A DNA stretch of 45,046 bases from positions 1-45,046 of the forward strand of contig JAJOIF010000007.1 in assembly GCA_021209525.1 (NCBI GenBank). Direction: 5' to 3'. This DNA is from Minisyncoccota bacterium (GTDB lineage Bacteria > Patescibacteriota > Minisyncoccia > Phycocordibacterales > UBA1006). Under the pieces are notes generated by a model that was not told the origin of the DNA, did not search any database, and saw only the letters and a list, made by a program, of their open reading frames with translations. This document shows, in pieces, positions 8,228-16,365 of the stretch. Positions within the stretch are counted from its first letter, which is position 1. Every line of letters begins with the position of its first letter. The translations under genes were made by a program, and so were the position numbers.

Positions 8228-9535
8228 TTATTTCAAACTGCGAATATATGCAGGCAATTCTTCAAGAGGTACCGTTTTCTGAGATCGACTTTGCATATCG
8301 CGCACGATTGCAGTACCGTCCATCGCTTCTTTTTGACCAAAGATAATGGTGTAGGGAACTTCTGTTTTTTCAGCGAGGGCAAGTTGACCACTGAGATTAT
8401 CTTTTGAAAGTGATTGCTGTACTGGAATTTTTGCCTTGCGTAACATTTCAAGAACCTTGAGACTGCGTAGTCTTGCATCAAATCCGAGTTGGATAAAGAA
8501 TATTTTTGGTTTTTTGACAATACGCGGACGTGTTTCATTCCACCATGGTGATTCAATAACACGCTCAATACCAATACCCACTCCTACACCAGGGACATCT
8601 TTTTTGTGTCCAAGTGTTCGTGCGAGGTAGTCATAGCGGCCACCTCCTGTTATAGATAAGGTGCGTTCAGTGCCGTCTTCGTCAATAATGGTCTCCATGA
8701 TCTCAAATACAGTATTTGAGTAATAATCAAGTCCGCGCACGAGGTTTTTATTGAGCTCGTAAGGAATATCGGCTTCTTCAAGATATTCAAGCACTTGCTT
8801 GAAATGCTTCTTGGCTTCATTGCCGAGATAGTCAAGCGATGACGGAGCATCTTGGTTAATAGCAATAGTTTTTGGTTCTTTTGAATCGAGAATACGCAAA
8901 GGATTAGTATTCAATCGTTCGCGGTCAAGAGCCGGCAAGTCATTGATATGCTTACGGTAATATGCTTTGAGCGCCTTGATATATTCATTACGAGAGTCTT
9001 TGTCGCCAATACTATTAATACTTACGAAAATATTTTTTGCACCTACTTCACGCAAAATGGTCACTGTGGTTTGAATAATAATTGCATCTGCAACAGGTTT
9101 TGGGGTACCTAAAATCTCCATGCCGAATTGATGGTGTTGGCGGTAGCGTCCTTTTTGAGGGCGGTCATGACGAAACATAGGTTCGCAGTAATAGAGCATG
9201 ATAGGTTGGGGAAGTGATTGCATGCCATGTTGAATATATGAACGCATAACTGCGGCAGTGCCTTCTGGGCGAAGCGCGACACGGTCTTTACCTTTGGTTT
9301 GAAAGGCATAAATTTCTTTATCTACAATGTCAGTGCCATCACCCACACCACGCAAAAAGAGATCAGTGTGCTCTAGGATAGGTGTTTTAATAGGACGAAA
9401 GCCATAGTATTCAGCAATTTCTTGAGCTTTTTCAAAAAAACCCTGCATATCATAATATGTTTCTCCGGTAATATCACGCATTCCTTTTACATTAGTAAGA
9501 TATTCAGATGCATTCGTTTTTTTATTCGCTGCCAT
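8228..9535 (-). CDS. hisS: Histidyl-tRNA synthetase
   Basis: Class II synthetase, 435 aa. Motif 2 region (ALRPEGTAAVMRSYIQ, then FRHDRPQKGRYRQHHQFGMEILG), the histidine-specific RGLDYYSNTVFEI, motif 3 (GVGVGIGIERV), and a C-terminal anticodon-binding domain are present. The stop lies 4 bases before def. It follows lepB by 5 bases but has its own likely promoter inside the lepB 3' end. Confidence 0.97.
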   Translation of the reverse strand: MAANKKTNASEYLTNVKGMRDITGETYYDMQGFFEKAQEIAEYYGFRPIKTPILEHTDLFLRGVGDGTDIVDKEIYAFQTKGKDRVALRPEGTAAVMRSYIQHGMQSLPQPIMLYYCEPMFRHDRPQKGRYRQHHQFGMEILGTPKPVADAIIIQTTVTILREVGAKNIFVSINSIGDKDSRNEYIKALKAYYRKHINDLPALDRERLNTNPLRILDSKEPKTIAINQDAPSSLDYLGNEAKKHFKQVLEYLEEADIPYELNKNLVRGLDYYSNTVFEIMETIIDEDGTERTLSITGGGRYDYLARTLGHKKDVPGVGVGIGIERVIESPWWNETRPRIVKKPKIFFIQLGFDARLRSLKVLEMLRKAKIPVQQSLSKDNLSGQLALAEKTEVPYTIIFGQKEAMDGTAIVRDMQSRSQKTVPLEELPAYIRSLK

Positions 9536-9540
9536 ATGAT

Positions 9541-10170
9541 TTATAGTATATCATTATTATCACTGAGTATGTCAAATGAATGACTGCCGGGCTTGAATCC
9601 TATATTATTAAGGGGCCATAAACGGAGCCACGCCTTTCCTACAATAAGGTCTCGCGGAAGCGGTCCCCAAATACGTGAGTCCGAACTAAAACTACGATTG
9701 TCTCCCATTACAAAATAATAATCATCAGGCAGGGTAAGAGATTCATTACGAGCTAGTGTTTCAGTATTTTCAGGAAGATACATTTCTTCAAGAATAAAAC
9801 CCGTAGGATCTTCTTCGCTCGTGATAGTTACTACACTATCAGTAATACGCACAGTCTCTCGAGGAAGAGCTATAATACGCTTGATGAAGAATTGACTTGG
9901 TTGTTCAGGGTACCGAAATACAATAACATCCCCTCGTTGAGGCTCTCTGAAACGATAAGAGATTTCATCAATAATGAGATAGTCACGATGTTCGAAAGTA
10001 GGAATCATTGATGTGCCGCTTACAATAAAAGGTTGTGCAATAAACACACGCACCGGAATAACAATAACTGCCGCGATGACAACAAAGCGTATAATTTCAA
10101 TAATTTGCTCTTTGAGTGTGGGTTCTGTAGATTCTGGTGTAGATTGTTTTTCTAGAGTTTCGTGATGCAT
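9541..10170 (-). CDS. lepB: Signal peptidase I
   Basis: Membrane serine protease that removes signal peptides; 209 aa from the chosen start. One N-terminal membrane segment (residues about 25-45: IIRFVVIAAVIVIPVRVFIA), catalytic Ser in SGTSMIPTF, the Lys in FFIKRIIALP, and the box E motif MGDNRSFSSDSR are present. The frame is open further upstream, but the -35/-10 pair lies in that part and places the transcription start at the ATG at 10170, so that start is chosen. This enzyme would process the secreted proteins at 10.3, 39.7 and 42.6 kb. Confidence 0.93.
   Translation of the reverse strand: MHHETLEKQSTPESTEPTLKEQIIEIIRFVVIAAVIVIPVRVFIAQPFIVSGTSMIPTFEHRDYLIIDEISYRFREPQRGDVIVFRYPEQPSQFFIKRIIALPRETVRITDSVVTITSEEDPTGFILEEMYLPENTETLARNESLTLPDDYYFVMGDNRSFSSDSRIWGPLPRDLIVGKAWLRLWPLNNIGFKPGSHSFDILSDNNDIL
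9545..9575 (-). promoter_or_regulatory. Likely hisS promoter inside the lepB 3' end
   Basis: On the minus strand: TTGACA (9575-9570), a 19-base spacer, and extended -10 TGATATACT ending at 9545. The -10 is 9 bases from the hisS ATG, so the leader would be only 1-3 bases. Confidence 0.5.
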
Positions 10171-10176
10171 GGGTTT

Positions 10177-10205
10177 AGTATAATGAAAAAAACATATGAG
10201 TGCAA
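10177..10205 (-). promoter_or_regulatory. lepB promoter, predicted leaderless
   Basis: On the minus strand: TTGCAC (10205-10200), 17-base spacer, TATACT (10182-10177), then six bases and the lepB ATG at 10170. Standard geometry puts +1 at or next to the A of ATG. Confidence 0.75.
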
Positions 10206-10214
10206 ATATAGTGA

Positions 10215-10242
10215 TTGACAATGCTGCTCTATTTTGTATTAT
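10215..10242 (+). promoter_or_regulatory. Promoter of the secreted orphan gene at 10282
   Basis: TTGACA (10215-10220), 16-base spacer, TATTAT (10237-10242). Divergent from the lepB promoter. It matches the sigma-70 type used elsewhere in the window, not the Bacteroidota TAnnTTTG type. Confidence 0.65.
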
Positions 10243-10281
10243 CATAGAAAACATTTCTGAACTTTTACAACCAAATCTAAT

Positions 10282-11118
10282 ATGAAAAAAATACTCTTCG
10301 TACTCATCTGTGTTGCAGGGGCTCTGTTCTGCTCTGCGCAAAAGAAAACAACGATTGTTATAAAACAAAAGTTTACTAACACAGTAACTCCAATCACACA
10401 AAAGGGTGCCTATGCTGCTCTTGAAGTGATTAAACAAAAACGAGGCCTTGATTTTAATGCTTTTGAAGCAGTGATTGCAATGGGTTTATATGATCCAGCA
10501 ACACGCAAGTCCACTACTTTATATGCTACTGATTATATTAAATACGTGCAAAAGACAGGGACTCTTCTTTGTGTTCGCAATAATGAAATCTTGGGTAGCT
10601 ATGACATACCAAATCATAGAACACCTCACTCGATCAAAGATACGCAACTCTTTTTAGATCGTCCGCACAAACCATTGCGTGCTGAGCGCGATTCTCTTAT
10701 AGAGAGTATACATGCTACGCACGCATTGGTGCAGACGACTTATGTGCAGGGTAATTTTAATAGATATGCACGCACATCAGGTGTATCTGTAACTGTGCCA
10801 GATCTTCAGACAAAAGAGGATGCGCATGCAGATTATGCGAAAGCATTAGACAGAGTAGATTCTCTTGAGAGATGGCATATGAGCGAATCACTTTTTCGTA
10901 TTGCCGAAGAAATGATGCAACATCCTGTGTATATACACATGGATATAAATAAAAAGTACATGTATAAAATATATACACATTGTTTTGTATTATACAATCA
11001 TGAAAAAGGAGAATTGATTTTCAACACACCAGAACGCTCATATAATCTAGTCACAGATTATGAGCGCTACAAAACAGAAATTCGCGACATTATGGAACAG
11101 ATTGTCAGAGAAACATAA
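10282..11118 (+). CDS. Secreted protein of unknown function with Bacteroidota-style signal peptide
   Basis: Protein of 278 aa with no family I recognise. Residues 1-19 form a clear signal peptide (MKKILFVLICVAGALFCSA) with a signal peptidase I site leaving Gln at the mature N-terminus, as is usual in Bacteroidota. The Cys at -3 has Phe before it and does not make a proper lipobox. The mature part is hydrophilic, without membrane segments or repeats, and has a charged helical stretch around residues 185-220. Arginine is often AGA (about 5 of 16), unlike the ribosomal and polymerase genes nearby. It has its own promoter and terminator. The signal peptide closely resembles that of the T9SS-type protein at 39724. 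Function unknown. Confidence 0.8.
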   Translation: MKKILFVLICVAGALFCSAQKKTTIVIKQKFTNTVTPITQKGAYAALEVIKQKRGLDFNAFEAVIAMGLYDPATRKSTTLYATDYIKYVQKTGTLLCVRNNEILGSYDIPNHRTPHSIKDTQLFLDRPHKPLRAERDSLIESIHATHALVQTTYVQGNFNRYARTSGVSVTVPDLQTKEDAHADYAKALDRVDSLERWHMSESLFRIAEEMMQHPVYIHMDINKKYMYKIYTHCFVLYNHEKGELIFNTPERSYNLVTDYERYKTEIRDIMEQIVRET

Positions 11119-11143
11119 GTGCCAATTAATGCGCACCATAGTA

Positions 11144-11169
11144 GCCCCCGCTTAGGGGGCCTTTTCTTT
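11144..11169 (+). terminator. Rho-independent terminator after the secreted orphan
   Basis: GCCCCC-GCTTA-GGGGGC followed by CTTTTCTTT. The most GC-rich terminator stem in the window. Confidence 0.85.
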
Positions 11170-11204
11170 GGGTGAGTACATATCACAAGATAAGCGTTTT
11201 TTAG

Positions 11205-11233
11205 TTGACTTTTATTTTTATTTTGGGTAAGAT
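11205..11233 (+). promoter_or_regulatory. rpsP promoter, predicted leaderless
   Basis: TTGACT (11205-11210), 17-base spacer, TAAGAT (11228-11233), then seven bases to the rpsP ATG at 11241. Transcription should begin at or one base before the start codon. Confidence 0.75.
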
Positions 11234-11240
11234 AGCGCCT

Positions 11241-11639
11241 ATGTTAAAGATAAGATTACAACGCATAGGTCGCCGCAATCAACCATATTATCGTTTGGTG
11301 GTGACTGACTCACGATTTGGTCCTAAAAGCGGACGTTTTATTGAAGTTATTGGTTCATATGATCCCAAGGCAGGTGCTGTGCAAGTAAAAAAAGAGCGCG
11401 CAGAATACTGGCTCGCACAAGGTGCTCAAGCATCAGATACAGCCTTTAACTTCTTGGTAGATAATAGTCTCATTGCAGGTAAAAAGCGTAATGCATTACC
11501 TAAAAAGACTGCTCCTATTAAAGAAGTTGTAGAAGAAGCTCCTGTAGCAGAAGAAGCTCCAGCATCTGAAGCGGCTTCAGAAGACACTCCAGCAGAAGAA
11601 GCTCCAGTTGCTGAAACAGAAGAAACTCCAGCGGAATAA
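11241..11639 (+). CDS. rpsP: 30S ribosomal protein S16 with acidic tail
   Basis: Protein of 132 aa. The first 80 or so residues are S16 (MLKIRLQRIGRRNQPYYRLV, DSRFGPKSGRFIEVIGSYDP). The remaining 45 or so are a low-complexity acidic tail of E, A, P, S and T, making it longer than the usual 80-90 aa. The upstream in-frame TTG is part of the -35 box, so the start is the ATG at 11241. The order rpsP-khpA-trmD follows the usual cluster but rimM and rplS are missing. Confidence 0.95.
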   Translation: MLKIRLQRIGRRNQPYYRLVVTDSRFGPKSGRFIEVIGSYDPKAGAVQVKKERAEYWLAQGAQASDTAFNFLVDNSLIAGKKRNALPKKTAPIKEVVEEAPVAEEAPASEAASEDTPAEEAPVAETEETPAE

Positions 11640-11644
11640 ATAAT

Positions 11645-11669
11645 AAAAATCCCTCATTGAGGGATTTTT
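11645..11669 (+). terminator. Rho-independent terminator after rpsP
   Basis: Perfect stem AAAAATCCCTC / GAGGGATTTTT with loop ATT, 5 bases after the stop codon. Confidence 0.92.
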
Positions 11670-11686
11670 ATATGCACAGATTGTAT

Positions 11687-11715
11687 TTGACCCATGTAAC
11701 GATACACCTTATAAT
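11687..11715 (+). promoter_or_regulatory. khpA promoter
   Basis: TTGACC (11687-11692), 17-base spacer, consensus TATAAT (11710-11715). Predicted start near 11722, giving a leader of about 73 bases. Confidence 0.75.
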
Positions 11716-11720
11716 AGATT

Positions 11721-11780
11721 ATGTATACGCATGTACTGTGTGTATACATATCTTAATGGAATAATATACCCAGTATGGGT
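11721..11780 (+). promoter_or_regulatory. khpA leader with two hairpins
   Basis: Hairpin 1 pairs ATGTATACGCA (11721-11731) with TGTGTATACAT (11739-11749), 11 bp with one G-U. Hairpin 2 pairs ACCCA with TGGGT (about 11768-11780), 14 bases before the ATG. Neither has a T-run, so translational or stability control is more likely than termination. Feedback by the KH protein is speculation. Confidence 0.45.
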
Positions 11781-11794
11781 TTACCAAATACACT

Positions 11795-12127
11795 ATGTCT
11801 CACGATTTACCTGTAGAATTTCTTGAATATGTTGTTAAAAGTCTGGTTGATCATCCAGATCATGTAAAGGTTGAAAAAACAGTAGATGAAATGGGAGTAT
11901 TACTTACCCTTGATGTGCATGCAGAAGATATGGGAAAAGTGATTGGACGTAAGGGTGCAACCGCAAAAGCCATTCGTACACTCTTGCGTGTAGTAGGAAT
12001 GAAAAATTACGCTCGTGTAAACATGAAAATTCTTGAACCAGAAGGAGGTATGCGTGCCCATGAAATGGGAGGTGCTTCAGTTGCAGATATTGATGCTGCA
12101 ATCAATGACATCAAAGCAGATCTTTAA
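11795..12127 (+). CDS. khpA: KH-domain RNA-binding protein KhpA
   Basis: Protein of 110 aa with one KH domain: the GxxG-type loop is in GKVIGRKGATAKAIRTLLR at about residues 49-67. KhpA in other bacteria binds RNA and pairs with KhpB/Jag in controlling cell elongation and division. The location between rpsP and trmD is the usual one. The C-terminus (GGMRAHEMGGASVADIDAAIND) is longer than the common 75-80 aa form. It has its own promoter and terminator, so it is not simply co-transcribed with rpsP. Confidence 0.88.
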   Translation: MSHDLPVEFLEYVVKSLVDHPDHVKVEKTVDEMGVLLTLDVHAEDMGKVIGRKGATAKAIRTLLRVVGMKNYARVNMKILEPEGGMRAHEMGGASVADIDAAINDIKADL

Positions 12128-12141
12128 TACTATCAAGGAAT

Positions 12142-12171
12142 AAAAACACCATTCTTCTGAATGGTGTTTTT
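12142..12171 (+). terminator. Rho-independent terminator after khpA
   Basis: Perfect 13-bp stem AAAAACACCATTC / GAATGGTGTTTTT with loop TTCT. The trmD -35 starts only 3 bases after it. Confidence 0.93.
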
Positions 12172-12173
12172 AT

Positions 12174-12203
12174 TTGCACAATACTGTTTTTCTGAGATAT
12201 ACT
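12174..12203 (+). promoter_or_regulatory. trmD promoter, predicted leaderless
   Basis: TTGCAC (12174-12179), 18-base spacer, TATACT (12198-12203), then six bases to the trmD ATG at 12210. Confidence 0.72.
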
Positions 12204-12209
12204 ACGCAT

Positions 12210-12866
12210 ATGAAACATTTTCACATTATTACACTTTTCCCAGACATGTTTACTTCATATGTGTCTGACTCTATTCTCAAGCGTGGTCAAGAAGCAGGTC
12301 TTTTTGCAATACATTTTTACAATCCTCGTGACAAAAGTACAGACAAGCACAAGAGTGTCGATGATACTCCGTATGGAGGAGGTCCGGGTATGGTTATGTC
12401 AGTACAACCTATTGTTGATACTGTTGAGAGTATTTTTGAGCAGTACCAAATTACTCGAAACGATGCCCACATTATCGTAACCTCACCAGGAGGAGAGCTC
12501 TTCACCAATACACATGCGCGCACATACATGCACACGCACGATCACATAATTATCATATGCGGACGCTACGAAGGCATTGACAGTCGTGTGCAACAAATTT
12601 ACCAAGCGACCACTCTTTCTATTGGCGCCTATATTCTGACAGGAGGAGAATTACCAGCAATGGTTATGATTGATGCTATGACGAGACAAATTGAAGGGGT
12701 GCTCGGTAATGCACTTTCTCTCGAAGAAGATCGTATTTCATCTCATAATATGTATACACGCCCAGAAGTTTTTGTACATCAAGGGCAATCTTATGCCGTG
12801 CCGCCAGTACTTCTTTCTGGCGATCACAAGAAAATTGACGCATGGCGAAAAGGGGAAAGGGAATAA
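12210..12866 (+). CDS. trmD: tRNA (guanine-N1)-methyltransferase TrmD
   Basis: Protein of 218 aa. SPOUT-fold enzyme that methylates G37 of tRNAs reading CNN/UNN-type codons and prevents frameshifting. Visible: N-terminal MKHFHIITLFPDMF, GGPGMVM, the knot motifs GRYEGIDSR and SIGAYILTGGELPAMVMIDAMTR, and a C-terminal domain slightly shorter than usual. The upstream in-frame TTG lies in the -35, so the start is the ATG at 12210. rimM normally lies just before trmD but is absent here. Confidence 0.95.
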   Translation: MKHFHIITLFPDMFTSYVSDSILKRGQEAGLFAIHFYNPRDKSTDKHKSVDDTPYGGGPGMVMSVQPIVDTVESIFEQYQITRNDAHIIVTSPGGELFTNTHARTYMHTHDHIIIICGRYEGIDSRVQQIYQATTLSIGAYILTGGELPAMVMIDAMTRQIEGVLGNALSLEEDRISSHNMYTRPEVFVHQGQSYAVPPVLLSGDHKKIDAWRKGERE

Positions 12867-13092
12867 AAGAAGTATCTCTATTTCATCCAAGAATAGACAC
12901 CTCTTGCTATTTTTTGCAAATAGGTATACTTATGCCTGTCTGATTTGAGTGAGTTACGGTTGCATACTCAAGATATCTATAATTTTTATAAGCGTTCTTT
13001 CTTTTCTTTTTTTTGCGGAGGAAAAGAAATCATAAGGGAATGTCCATCCCTTTGTTGTTTTGTTGTTATAATACACACACATATATAGTGTT
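12867..13092 (+). promoter_or_regulatory. rpoB upstream region with two possible promoters and hairpins
   Basis: Candidate promoter 1: TTGCTA (12904-12909), 15-base spacer, TATACT (12925-12930). Candidate promoter 2: extended -10 TGTTATAAT (13064-13072), leader about 14 bases. Between them are a 9-bp pairing TTTCTTTTC / GAAAAGAAA (about 12990-13029) and a hairpin AAGGGA-ATGTCCA-TCCCTT (about 13034-13052) followed by T-rich sequence, possibly an attenuator for promoter 1. An 18-codon frame (13040-13096) overlaps the rpoB ATG; it may be chance. Confidence 0.4.
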
Positions 13093-16000
13093 ATGAGTAA
13101 TCAAAAATTACAGCAAAAGGTTTTTTCAAAATACAAAAAACCACTTGCGCCAGTACCCAACTTGGTCGAAAATCAAATTAACTCTTTTAAGTGGTTTATT
13201 GAATCAGGTATCAAGGAAACTATTCAAGAATTCTTTCCTATTACTGACTACGCTGATAAAAAATTTGAACTCAATGTTTCATCATTTCAAGTAATCATGC
13301 CTGAATTTGATGAGTACTATGCAAAAGAAAATAAACTTACCTATGCAGCACAACTCAAAGCAACGATTATGCTCAAGAATCGTGCGCTCAATGATGTGAA
13401 AGAGCAAGAAATTATGCTCACCGATATTCCATTCATGACACCGAGTGGTACTTTTATCATGAATGGTGTAGAACGCGTTGTGGTTTCTCAACTTGCGCGT
13501 AGTTACGGTATTTCATTTACTGAACATGATACACGCAATGGAAGAAAATTTGGTGCCAAGGTAATTCCTGCGCGCGGTGCATGGGTTGAAATGGAAACTG
13601 AAAAAGACGATGTGGTATATGTACGCATCGACAAAAAACGTAAATTCCCCATCACAACACTCTTGCGCGCATTTGGTCTTTCAACAGACAAAGAAATCCT
13701 CAAAGCATATGAGGATGATGAAAAAACACTTGCATTCATCAAGAAGGCACTTGAGCGTGATCCTGTCCGTTCTCAAGATGAAGCATATGTTGAAATTTAC
13801 AAAAAACTCCGCGATGGTGAAATTGCAACAGTAGAAAACGCAAAAGAATTTTTCATGTCTATGTTTGCAAGTGATCGTTATGATCTCTCTGTAGTAGGGC
13901 GCTACCACTTTAACAAGCGTTTTGATTTGCCTGTGGACAAGAAATCAACAGAACAAGGATATCTTGATTTGCGTGATTTCAAGGTAATGATGACAAAAAT
14001 TGCTGAATTGAATACTGACCCAGAAGCACATGCTGATGACATTGATCACCTTGGGTCACGTCGCGTGCGTTATGTGGGCGAACTCTTGCAACAAAAAGTA
14101 CGCAAAGGAATGGCACAGATGAAGCGTAATATTCAAGATCGCATGTCAACAGTAGACGCAGAAACCATCCTGCCTATTAACTTGATGAATCAACGCCCAC
14201 TTCAGGCACGTATCAAAGAATTCTTTACCACAAGCCAATTGTCACAATTTATGAACCAAGAAAACATTCTTGGGGAAATTGAACACTTGCGTATTCTTTC
14301 TACGCTCGGTCCGGGTGGGCTTACCCGTGAACGTGCTGGTTTTGAAGTGCGTGACGTACACCCATCTCACTATGGGCGTGTATGTCCTATCCACACCCCA
14401 GAAGGTCCAAACATTGGGCTTATCTTGCACTTGTCTATTTATGCACGCATGAATGAATTCGGCATGATTGAAACTCCATACATCAAAGTTGAAAATGGCA
14501 AGATTACTGGAGAAATCGTATACATGAATGCGATGGAGGAAGAAAAGTATAATATTGCTCATGCAGGAATTCCTTATGACGAAGCAACAGGCATGATCGG
14601 TGCTGATCGTGTTGAAGGTCGCAAAAAAAGCGCACCAGGTTTGATTAATAAAAAAGATGTGCACTTTATCGATGTGGCTATTAATCAGTCATTGTCAGTA
14701 GCAACATCACTTATTCCTTTCGTGGAAAATAACGACTCAAACCGTGCGCTCATGGGATCAAACATGCAGAAGCAAGCAACACCATGTATTCGCACTATGG
14801 CACCACTTGTTGCTACGGGGATGGAAGAACAAGCAGCACGCGACACAGGTCGTGTCGTTATTGCGCGCGAAGCCGGAGAGGTTATTGCTATGGACGGTCG
14901 TCGTGTTATTGTAAAAAATAACAAAGGCGAAGAGGTAGTATATCCATTAGTGCAATTCGTACGAACAAATAACAATAACCCATTTTACCAACGCCCTATT
15001 GTTGCTGTGGGACAAAAAATTAAAAAAGGTGATGTGCTCGCAGATTGTCCAACAACAGACCGTGGGCAAATGGCTATTGGGCAAAATGTACTCGTTGCAT
15101 TTATGTGTTGGAATGGTCAAAACTTTGAAGACGCCATCATTATCTCAGAACGTCTCGTGAAAAATAGTATTTTTACATCTATTCGTGTAGAAGAATATGA
15201 ATGTGTGGTTCGTGACACAAAACTAGGAGAAGAAGTAACCACTCATGACATTCCTAATGTAAGTGAAGCAAAACTTAAAAACCTTGACGAGGATGGTATT
15301 ATTCGCGTAGGTGCTGAAGTTGATGAGAATGATATTTTGGTAGGAAAAATTACTCCAAAAGGTGAAACAGAATTAACTCCAGAAGAACGCCTCTTGCGAT
15401 CTATTTTTGGAGACAAAGCACGCGATGTTAAAGACACATCACTTCGTATTGGTCATGGTAAGAAAGGCCGTGTTGTGGGAGTAAAAGTATTTTCACGCGA
15501 CCAAGGACACCAACTAGAATCAGGAGTCATCAAGAAAATTTATATTGAAGTTGCGCAAATGCGTAATGTGCAAATCGGTGACAAGCTTGCTGGGCGTCAC
15601 GGAAACAAGGGGGTTATCTCGGTAGTGCTTCCCGAAGAAGATATGCCATACATGGCTGACGGAACATCTATTGATCTTATTTTGACACCGCTTGGGGTGC
15701 CGTCTCGTATGAACCTTGGTCAAATTCTTGAAATGCACCTCGGCCTTGCTGCGCACACACTTGGGTATCAAGCAATTGTTCCTTCTTTTGCAGGTGCAAC
15801 AGAACAAGAAATTCGTAATGAATTACAAACTGCAGGATTCCCAGAAAATGGAAAAGTGACCTTGTACGACGGACGCACAGGTGAAGCTTTTGATCAAGAT
15901 ATTGCTGTTGGGTATATGTATATGCTCAAATTGCACCACATGATCGAAGACAAGATGCACGCACGTTCTGTAGGTCCATACAGTCTCATTACACAACAAC

Positions 16001-16329
16001 CGCTCGGAGGTAAAAGTCAGTCAGGAGGGCAGCGATTTGGAGAAATGGAAGTGTGGGCTCTCGAAGGATATGGTGCAGCGCACACGCTTCGAGAAATGCT
16101 CACTATCAAGTCTGACGATATTGTAGGTCGTTCGCAGGCATTTGACTCTATTATTAAAGGCAATGATATTTCGTACATTGGTACACCTGCGTCATTCAAG
16201 GTATTGCTCAAGTATCTCCGCGGTCTCTCTCTTGATGTGTCGGTAGGGGGTCAAGCGCGCGAAACATCATACGAAGAAGTACCTGCGACATATGCTGACG
16301 CTGTTGAAGTTGCAGAAGTTTCTGAATAA
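13093..16329 (+). CDS. rpoB: RNA polymerase beta subunit
   Basis: Protein of 1078 aa. Catalytic-centre subunit of RNA polymerase. The N-terminus is typical (LAPVPNLVENQINSFKWF). The rifampicin-region segment (SQLSQFMNQ, then RRVRYVGELLQ nearby) and the conserved GGKSQSGGQRFGEMEVWALEGYGAAHTLREMLTIKSDD C-terminus are complete. It is shorter than the E. coli protein because lineage-specific inserts are absent. rpoC begins 36 bases downstream, so the two form an operon ending at 20002-20032. rplJL are not upstream. Confidence 0.98.
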   Translation: MSNQKLQQKVFSKYKKPLAPVPNLVENQINSFKWFIESGIKETIQEFFPITDYADKKFELNVSSFQVIMPEFDEYYAKENKLTYAAQLKATIMLKNRALNDVKEQEIMLTDIPFMTPSGTFIMNGVERVVVSQLARSYGISFTEHDTRNGRKFGAKVIPARGAWVEMETEKDDVVYVRIDKKRKFPITTLLRAFGLSTDKEILKAYEDDEKTLAFIKKALERDPVRSQDEAYVEIYKKLRDGEIATVENAKEFFMSMFASDRYDLSVVGRYHFNKRFDLPVDKKSTEQGYLDLRDFKVMMTKIAELNTDPEAHADDIDHLGSRRVRYVGELLQQKVRKGMAQMKRNIQDRMSTVDAETILPINLMNQRPLQARIKEFFTTSQLSQFMNQENILGEIEHLRILSTLGPGGLTRERAGFEVRDVHPSHYGRVCPIHTPEGPNIGLILHLSIYARMNEFGMIETPYIKVENGKITGEIVYMNAMEEEKYNIAHAGIPYDEATGMIGADRVEGRKKSAPGLINKKDVHFIDVAINQSLSVATSLIPFVENNDSNRALMGSNMQKQATPCIRTMAPLVATGMEEQAARDTGRVVIAREAGEVIAMDGRRVIVKNNKGEEVVYPLVQFVRTNNNNPFYQRPIVAVGQKIKKGDVLADCPTTDRGQMAIGQNVLVAFMCWNGQNFEDAIIISERLVKNSIFTSIRVEEYECVVRDTKLGEEVTTHDIPNVSEAKLKNLDEDGIIRVGAEVDENDILVGKITPKGETELTPEERLLRSIFGDKARDVKDTSLRIGHGKKGRVVGVKVFSRDQGHQLESGVIKKIYIEVAQMRNVQIGDKLAGRHGNKGVISVVLPEEDMPYMADGTSIDLILTPLGVPSRMNLGQILEMHLGLAAHTLGYQAIVPSFAGATEQEIRNELQTAGFPENGKVTLYDGRTGEAFDQDIAVGYMYMLKLHHMIEDKMHARSVGPYSLITQQPLGGKSQSGGQRFGEMEVWALEGYGAAHTLREMLTIKSDDIVGRSQAFDSIIKGNDISYIGTPASFKVLLKYLRGLSLDVSVGGQARETSYEEVPATYADAVEVAEVSE

Positions 16330-16365
16330 GTATCGCCTTTAATTAACTAATCTATTGCATCTCTT

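Noticed and set aside
10171-10437. N-terminal extension of signal peptidase I
   Set aside because: It contains the lepB -35/-10 and overlaps the divergent gene; the known family start fits 10170.
13040-13096. Leader-peptide gene before rpoB
   Set aside because: Eighteen codons overlapping the rpoB ATG, but no coding signal and the second promoter lies inside it; kept only as a remark.
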